Source: Kordia algicida OT-1 (GTDB taxonomy: Bacteria > Bacteroidota > Bacteroidia > Flavobacteriales > Flavobacteriaceae). From it: a stretch of 64,000 nt of DNA. Of the stretch, positions 59,713 through 64,000 are shown piece after piece. The translations under genes were made by a program, and so were the position numbers. Where the stretch lies: NCBI RefSeq assembly GCF_000154725.1, contig NZ_DS544873.1, positions 3,051,397 to 3,115,396 on the forward strand, in the 5' to 3' direction. Numbering within the stretch: position 1 is the stretch's first letter; each line of letters begins with the position of its first letter. The notes beneath the pieces were generated by a model. The model was not told the origin of the DNA. It did no database searches and saw nothing but the letters and a program-made list of their open reading frames with translations.

Positions 59713-59803
59713 ATAATTTGAGGTTTATCCATATTCCGATTTTAACATATTCGATTGTAAATAGACTATCTTTCATTTTAAAATCTAACTAAAAAACTTA
59801 ATT

Positions 59804-59968
59804 ATGAAAGTACAGCGTTTACAAAAGATGCAGTTGAAAAAAGCAACAATTTCTCGAATTACTAAATTGACTTCAACACTCATCAAAGGTGGAACTCGCC
59901 CTGGAGATCCAACTCATTTTCCAAATACAGGACGAGAAACGCATTGTGCAGATGTTGTCTGTTATTAG
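59804..59968 (+). CDS. Small double-glycine peptide, RiPP precursor-like
   Basis: 54 aa starting MKVQRLQKMQLKKATISRIT, GG at 29-30, core TRPGDPTHFPNTGRETHCADVVCY with two Cys. It shares the L-K-K-x-x-I leader pattern with the genes at 54734, 60178 and 60378. A terminator follows. Confidence 0.65.
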   Translation: MKVQRLQKMQLKKATISRITKLTSTLIKGGTRPGDPTHFPNTGRETHCADVVCY

Positions 59969-60000
59969 CATTCACAAAAACATGATACTCTTTTAAAAAA

Positions 60001-60030
60001 AACCGAAAGCTTACAACTTTCGGTTTTCTT
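60001..60030 (+). terminator. Intrinsic terminator
   Basis: AACCGAAAG / CTTTCGGTT stem followed by T-rich sequence. Confidence 0.88.
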
Positions 60031-60177
60031 TTAACATTTAAAATAGTCTTTTAGAGTTCTTCCTCAAATTGACCAAAATTTAATGTACTTGCGCTACCGT
60101 TGTTTTTATGTGTGGATTTCTAATGATATATTAAGATCAGAAAAAAAATATTTGTTAACCAAAAATTTAGTTTTTAC

Positions 60178-60339
60178 ATGAAAACTCAAAAATTAAAATC
60201 ATTAAAATTAGTAAAAGCGTCCATCGCAAATTTAGACAAGCAAACGCAGAAAGAAGTTGTTGGAGGACGTACACGTGCTTGGACAGATTGTAACAGCATC
60301 AATTATTCTATGTGTGCAACATCTTGCCACGCACACTAA
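60178..60339 (+). CDS. Double-glycine leader peptide, RiPP precursor-like
   Basis: 53 aa starting MKTQKLKSLKLVKASIANLD, then VVGG at about 27-30 and core RTRAWTDCNSINYSMCATSCHAH with three Cys and Ser/Thr. The leader is the TIGR04149-like Bacteroidota natural-product precursor type. Near-identical leader to the next gene. Confidence 0.78.
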   Translation: MKTQKLKSLKLVKASIANLDKQTQKEVVGGRTRAWTDCNSINYSMCATSCHAH

Positions 60340-60377
60340 TCAATACATTAAATTAGTAACCTAAAAATTAAAGAACC

Positions 60378-60533
60378 ATGAAAACTCAAAAAACAAAATC
60401 ATTAAAATTAGTAAAGGCTTCAATCGCAAATTTAGACAAGCAAACATCACAAGAAATTGTTGGTGGAGCAACTGGTATTGGAGATTGCCACAGTAGAACA
60501 TCTTTATGTATTACTTCTTGTCACGTACATTAA
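60378..60533 (+). CDS. Double-glycine leader peptide, RiPP precursor-like
   Basis: 51 aa, a leader almost identical to the previous gene (KTQKTKSLKLVKASIANLD, EIVGG), core ATGIGDCHSRTSLCITSCHVH with three Cys and a conserved S/T-x-C-x-T-S-C-H-x-H end. The pair is a tandem duplication with diverged cores. No synthetase gene is adjacent, so the enzymes would act in trans. Confidence 0.78.
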   Translation: MKTQKTKSLKLVKASIANLDKQTSQEIVGGATGIGDCHSRTSLCITSCHVH

Positions 60534-60572
60534 GAAATCCAATATGCTGAATAATTTATTTAGATAACGAAT

Positions 60573-60600
60573 AGGCTCTTGTTTTGCAAGAGTCTTTTTT
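60573..60600 (+). terminator. Intrinsic terminator
   Basis: AGGCTCTTG / CAAGAGTCT stem with TTTTTTT tail, closing the peptide genes and facing the aminotransferase. Confidence 0.88.
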
Positions 60601-60611
60601 TATGAAGTAAT

Positions 60612-61757
60612 TTAAACTTTATTGAGAATTTCCGCAGCATCAGCCAATGTTTTTTCCGTTTTAGCAAAGCAGAAACGCAACAATTTATGATCTTCTTTAT
60701 TGGTGTTGAATACCGAAAGCGGAATGGACGCAATTTTGTGTTCTCGCGTTAATCTTTTAGCAAATTCAGTATCTAATTCGTCTGTGATATGTTCATAAGA
60801 TAACACTTGAAAATACGTTCCTTGTGATGGTTTCCATGTGAAACGCGAATCTTTAATTGCATTTAAAAAGAAATCACGCTTTTCTTGAAAAAATGCAGGC
60901 AATTGCAGATAATTTTCTGGAATTTTTAAATACTTCCCAATAGCAATTTGCGTCGGATGATGCACTGAAAACACATTAAACTGATGTACTTTTTTAAACT
61001 CATTCATCAATTCTTTTGGTGCTACACAATAGCCAATGCGCCAACCTGTATTGTGAAATGTTTTCCCAAAAGAAGCTGTAATAAATGTACGTTCGGCGAG
61101 TTTTGGAAACAATGCTGCACTTTGATGTTTTTCGCCATCAAATACTATATGTTCGTATACTTCATCACTGAGTAAAATGATGTTTGTATTTTCTAAAATT
61201 GACGCTAATTCTAACATATCAGCTTTTGATAACACGGTTCCACTCGGATTGTGCGGCGTATTAATAATCATCAATTTAGTTTTACTATTGATTTTGCTTC
61301 GCACTTCATTCCAATCCATTTCAAATTCTTTTCCTTTTAGCTGAATTGGCACTACTTTTCCACCGTGAACTTCTACCGCAGGCGCATAACAATCGTACGC
61401 AGGTGTAAAAATAATCACCTCATCATTTGGTCGAACAAACGCACTTATAATCGTATAAATAGCTTCTGTAGCGCCAACTGTAACCACAACTTCCGTCTCC
61501 GGACAATACTTTTTTTGATATAAATATTCCATCTTTTCAGCGATGGCTTCCCTCAAAATCATTGCGCCTGGCATTGGCGCATATTGGTTGTAGTTTTCCC
61601 GCAACGCTTGCTGCACCATTTCAATGAGTTTTGGATCGGAAGGAAAATTTGGAAATCCTTGTGATAGATTGATCGCGTTTTCCTTTGCCGCCAATTGACT
61701 CATTACTGTAAAAATTGTGGTGCCTACGTTGGGAAGTTTGGATGTATGTTGAATCAT
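60612..61757 (-). CDS. Class I/II aminotransferase, methionine/kynurenine aminotransferase-like (YbdL type)
   Basis: 381 aa from the ATG at 61757 (MIQHTSKLPNVGTTIFTVMS). AINLSQGFPNFPSDPKLI is the typical start; INTPHNPSGTVLSK, LSDEVYEHIVFDG, and PLP lysine in TASFGKTFHNTGWRIGYCVAP. Complete catalytic set. With the omega-amidase at 53746 it could form the glutamine transaminase-amidase route. Confidence 0.92.
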   Translation of the reverse strand: MIQHTSKLPNVGTTIFTVMSQLAAKENAINLSQGFPNFPSDPKLIEMVQQALRENYNQYAPMPGAMILREAIAEKMEYLYQKKYCPETEVVVTVGATEAIYTIISAFVRPNDEVIIFTPAYDCYAPAVEVHGGKVVPIQLKGKEFEMDWNEVRSKINSKTKLMIINTPHNPSGTVLSKADMLELASILENTNIILLSDEVYEHIVFDGEKHQSAALFPKLAERTFITASFGKTFHNTGWRIGYCVAPKELMNEFKKVHQFNVFSVHHPTQIAIGKYLKIPENYLQLPAFFQEKRDFFLNAIKDSRFTWKPSQGTYFQVLSYEHITDELDTEFAKRLTREHKIASIPLSVFNTNKEDHKLLRFCFAKTEKTLADAAEILNKV

Positions 61758-61856
61758 TTTGGATGTCGGGTTTTTGGTCGCTTCGCTTTTGGTTGTTGGG
61801 CTTTCAAAATACAAACTCTTCAGTTTATAAACACATAAAATATGTCTAAAAATAGT

Positions 61857-62462
61857 TTAAAAAGTTTCTAAAATTTCTTCTAGACTTTTAATGATTGGAT
61901 CTATTTCTTTGCTATTCTTTTTTTGTTTTTTACGTACTACAATAAATCCTACCACAAATAACCAAACAAAGGTTAATCCGTATGCAATCATTTTAAACTG
62001 CAAGCTTGTTTCGTACAATACATCTTGATAATAAATCGTCATTCCTACAGCTAACAACACCAAATATACTGGCATAAAGAAGTTGGTAATCCATTTAAAA
62101 TAACGTAGCTTTTTCAACATTTTTGTTGCAAATGCTTTCATGTTTTCGGAAATATCGTTGGGCGTTCTCCAAAATAACACACGATACCACATCATTGCTA
62201 TAGTAGTGGTTAAAAGTATGAACATAAATGTCAATCCTATATAAAAATTATCTGAACGTTCTTTCAGTGGATTTTCATTCCATAACCAAATAAATACGGC
62301 AAATACCGCTGCAAATGAAAGACTCATCAAGAGATTTCCAAAAACTATTTTTTGTTGTAGTTTTTTGAGTTTTCCAAATAATGAATCGCTCACTTTTTTA
62401 CGTTCAGTGTTGTCTGTAGCAATCGATTTCCAATCGTTTACCATGTCGTTAAAATCATTCAT
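61857..62462 (-). CDS. Membrane protein, likely partner of ECF sigma factor
   Basis: 201 aa, cytoplasmic N-terminus (NDFNDMVNDWKSIATDNTERKKVSD) and four transmembrane helices. Its start overlaps the sigma-factor stop by 8 nt, so it is probably the anti-sigma or regulatory partner; it has no classical anti-sigma zinc motif. Confidence 0.72.
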   Translation of the reverse strand: MNDFNDMVNDWKSIATDNTERKKVSDSLFGKLKKLQQKIVFGNLLMSLSFAAVFAVFIWLWNENPLKERSDNFYIGLTFMFILLTTTIAMMWYRVLFWRTPNDISENMKAFATKMLKKLRYFKWITNFFMPVYLVLLAVGMTIYYQDVLYETSLQFKMIAYGLTFVWLFVVGFIVVRKKQKKNSKEIDPIIKSLEEILETF

Positions 62463-62946
62463 TATTGTATATTTTTAAAAGTCGTTTTTTGATTCTGTTA
62501 ATTCGCACACCGACATTATTGGCTTCAATTCCGATAATGTCTGCAATTTCTTTGTAACTTAATTCTTCTAAGACCAAACTGATAATTAAGCGTTCGTCTT
62601 TTTTGAGTTTTTGCACACATTTCATTAGCTTGTTTACACGATTTTCCTGCGCTTGTCGTTCTGTATTAATGGCTTCTTCAAATGTATCTGGCAATTCGCT
62701 ATTAAATAGTTTGACGTGCTTTTTGCTGTTTCGATTGAAAGTAATCGTGGTATTTAATGTGACACGATAGAGCCAAGTGGTGAGTTTTGCGTTTCCTTTG
62801 AACTTTTTAAGTCCATTCCAAACGTTTATCAATACTTCTTGATACAAATCATCTACCAATTCTTTTTCGTAGAGATACGCGAGACAAATTCGATATATTT
62901 TGTCTTTGTGATGTGTGATGATTTCCTGAAAATATTCTTCTCGCAT
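62455..62946 (-). CDS. ECF RNA polymerase sigma factor
   Basis: 163 aa. Region 2: YLYEKELVDDLYQEVLINVWNGL and FKGNAKLTTWLYRVTLNTTI; region 4 HTH: LEELSYKEIADIIGIEANNVGVRINRIKKRL. Translationally coupled to the membrane protein downstream. Confidence 0.93.
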   Translation of the reverse strand: MREEYFQEIITHHKDKIYRICLAYLYEKELVDDLYQEVLINVWNGLKKFKGNAKLTTWLYRVTLNTTITFNRNSKKHVKLFNSELPDTFEEAINTERQAQENRVNKLMKCVQKLKKDERLIISLVLEELSYKEIADIIGIEANNVGVRINRIKKRLLKIYNNE

Positions 62947-62952
62947 TGTCTA

Positions 62953-63852
62953 TTAGTTCGGTTTGATAAAGTTTGAAACTTCTCTAAAAAACACCGTCGG
63001 ATTGTCGAGCATGATAAAATGTTCTGCTTCGTCAATAATTTTTAGCGTACAAGAAGTACAATTTTTATATTGTTCTTGGTACATTTTTTCTTTTTCGGCT
63101 CGTGTAAAGTTAGGAAATTGTGGCAAAGGTTTGTTCCAGTTTGTTAATATGAGCGTTGGTGTTTTGAGTTTTGCTAAATCGTCACGCAAATCATTACTCA
63201 TCATTTCAAACATCGTATAGCCAAGTGTTTTACGATCTGATTTTGCAGCATCTTTCAAGACAAAATCGAGATTTTCTTTATTGCGCATCATTCCGCCTAA
63301 CGATTGTTTTAAGGTATTTCTGAGTGTGACACTATCCATAGGCATGTACATTTGTTTGAGTGTTCCGTAAGTAGATTTCACTACTTCTTCTGTCGCTTGC
63401 GGATTGTACGCTCCTGCAAGAAATGGCAAACTGTCTACAATGATAATTTTAGATACTAGCGTTTCATCTTCAAGTGCAATAAGCAAACTTGTAAATCCGC
63501 CAATACTGTGACCAACTAAAACGCTGTTTTTGGTTTTATGTTTCTTGATGTATGCAATCAATTTTGTTTTGACTTCTTCCAGAATCGTTTCTGAGGCAAT
63601 CGGTTTTACACCGCCAAAACCTGCCAATGTAAACACGTGAATTTCATACGTGTTTTTGTATTTTTCTACAGTTTCGTTCCACACATTTCCCGAACAGGAT
63701 AATCCAGGAATTAAAAACATCGTTTCGCCTTTTCCGTGAACGTTAACTTGAAAAGCTGGTGTTTTTGTGTCTTCTTGCGCTGTCATTTCCGCGAGAACAA
63801 AAAATAAGATAAATGTGGATAGTATTGTTTTCATCATTTTGAGTTTTTTCAT
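62953..63852 (-). CDS. Alpha/beta hydrolase, secreted
   Basis: 299 aa; signal-peptide-like start (ILSTFILFFVLAEMTAQ). Nucleophile elbow VGHSIGGF, acid in LKTPTLIL... region and His in DEAEHFIML. It ends 6 nt before the sigma gene start, so it may be the first gene of that operon. Confidence 0.85.
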   Translation of the reverse strand: MKKLKMMKTILSTFILFFVLAEMTAQEDTKTPAFQVNVHGKGETMFLIPGLSCSGNVWNETVEKYKNTYEIHVFTLAGFGGVKPIASETILEEVKTKLIAYIKKHKTKNSVLVGHSIGGFTSLLIALEDETLVSKIIIVDSLPFLAGAYNPQATEEVVKSTYGTLKQMYMPMDSVTLRNTLKQSLGGMMRNKENLDFVLKDAAKSDRKTLGYTMFEMMSNDLRDDLAKLKTPTLILTNWNKPLPQFPNFTRAEKEKMYQEQYKNCTSCTLKIIDEAEHFIMLDNPTVFFREVSNFIKPN

Positions 63853-63958
63853 TTCCCTTTTAGTACAAGCTTGCGTTATTTATTACAGTTTTACTTTGAA
63901 AAAAATTGAAATAAAACTCTTTGTTTGTACGTTTCTATTAGTAAAACAAATCTTTTCC

Positions 63959-64000
63959 ATGAAATACGAACTTCTTTTTTTTAGTGTATTGTTTTCTATT
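63959..64000 (+). CDS. Start of a secreted protein gene, truncated by the window
   Basis: ATG followed by KYELLFFSVLFSI, a hydrophobic signal-peptide start, running off the right edge. Divergent from the hydrolase. Confidence 0.5.
   Translation, partial: MKYELLFFSVLFSI

Overview
The window is chromosomal DNA of a low-GC marine-type member of the Flavobacteriaceae. Evidence for this: Bacteroidota-style promoters (-7 close to TAnnTTTG), flavobacterial REP-like palindromes, a SprA-like outer-membrane protein, an arsenosugar gene set, and TPR-AraC and LytTR regulators. The gene content recalls Kordia, but the genus is a guess.

Region 1 (1-26755) is a large RNA-repair and RNA-quality-control island. 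It starts with the truncated end of a WYL-domain regulator. It encodes two ERI1-like 3'-5' exonucleases, a T4 Rnl1-type RNA ligase, a T4 Pnkp-type kinase-phosphatase, a T4 Rnl2-type RNA ligase, at least five nucleotidyltransferase-like proteins, an R2K-type ATP-grasp protein, a DUF434/PIN-like protein, an SDR-like protein with a zinc ribbon, a YkuK-type RNase H-like protein, a Band-7 protein and a Ro60/TROVE protein. Interleaved is an array of about 25 tRNA or tRNA-like genes (13178-13646, 16799-18638, 21772-22400, 25782-25853). Several tRNAs are interrupted: a family of about 52-54 nt inserts lies in anticodon loops or T-loops, and a 25-nt REP-like hairpin sits at the same T-stem/T-loop boundary in three tRNAs. 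Downstream of the Ro60 gene lie seven tandem Y-RNA-like domains (25879-26739) supported by compensatory base pairs; several carry T-arm and D-arm modules in permuted order. Seven near-identical 19-nt palindromes (TRCGCAAAATNANTGCGYA-like), each 9-10 nt upstream of a -7 element, precede the WYL/exonuclease, Rnl1, nucleotidyltransferase, YkuK and Ro60 genes and two noncoding transcripts. They look like one WYL-controlled regulon. The inferred logic is an inducible system in which healing, sealing and trimming enzymes, a reserve or decoy tRNA set and Ro60-Y RNPs respond together to RNA damage.

Region 2 (27530-34146) is a class V-like lanthipeptide locus: a sedolisin (S53) protease, a 138-aa protein with a Cys-rich tail, a 329-aa repetitive Thr/Gly/Cys precursor candidate, an APH-like kinase, a HopA1-like lyase and a LanC cyclase. 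The precursor is far longer than usual and could give many lanthionine rings.

Region 3 (34599-39865) is an arsenosugar biosynthesis cluster (AhpD-like protein, ArsS, rhodanese, TIGR04282-type glycosyltransferase, purine nucleoside phosphorylase, DoxX, ArsM). Region 4 (39980-64000) is mostly ordinary flavobacterial chromosome: outer-membrane proteins, a DUF2339 protein, glyS, comF, a lipoprotein, an AAA ATPase, a nitrilase with an octanucleotide repeat at its 5' end, a LytTR two-component pair, a TPR-AraC regulator, three double-glycine-leader peptide genes plus one related gene, an aminotransferase and an ECF sigma operon.
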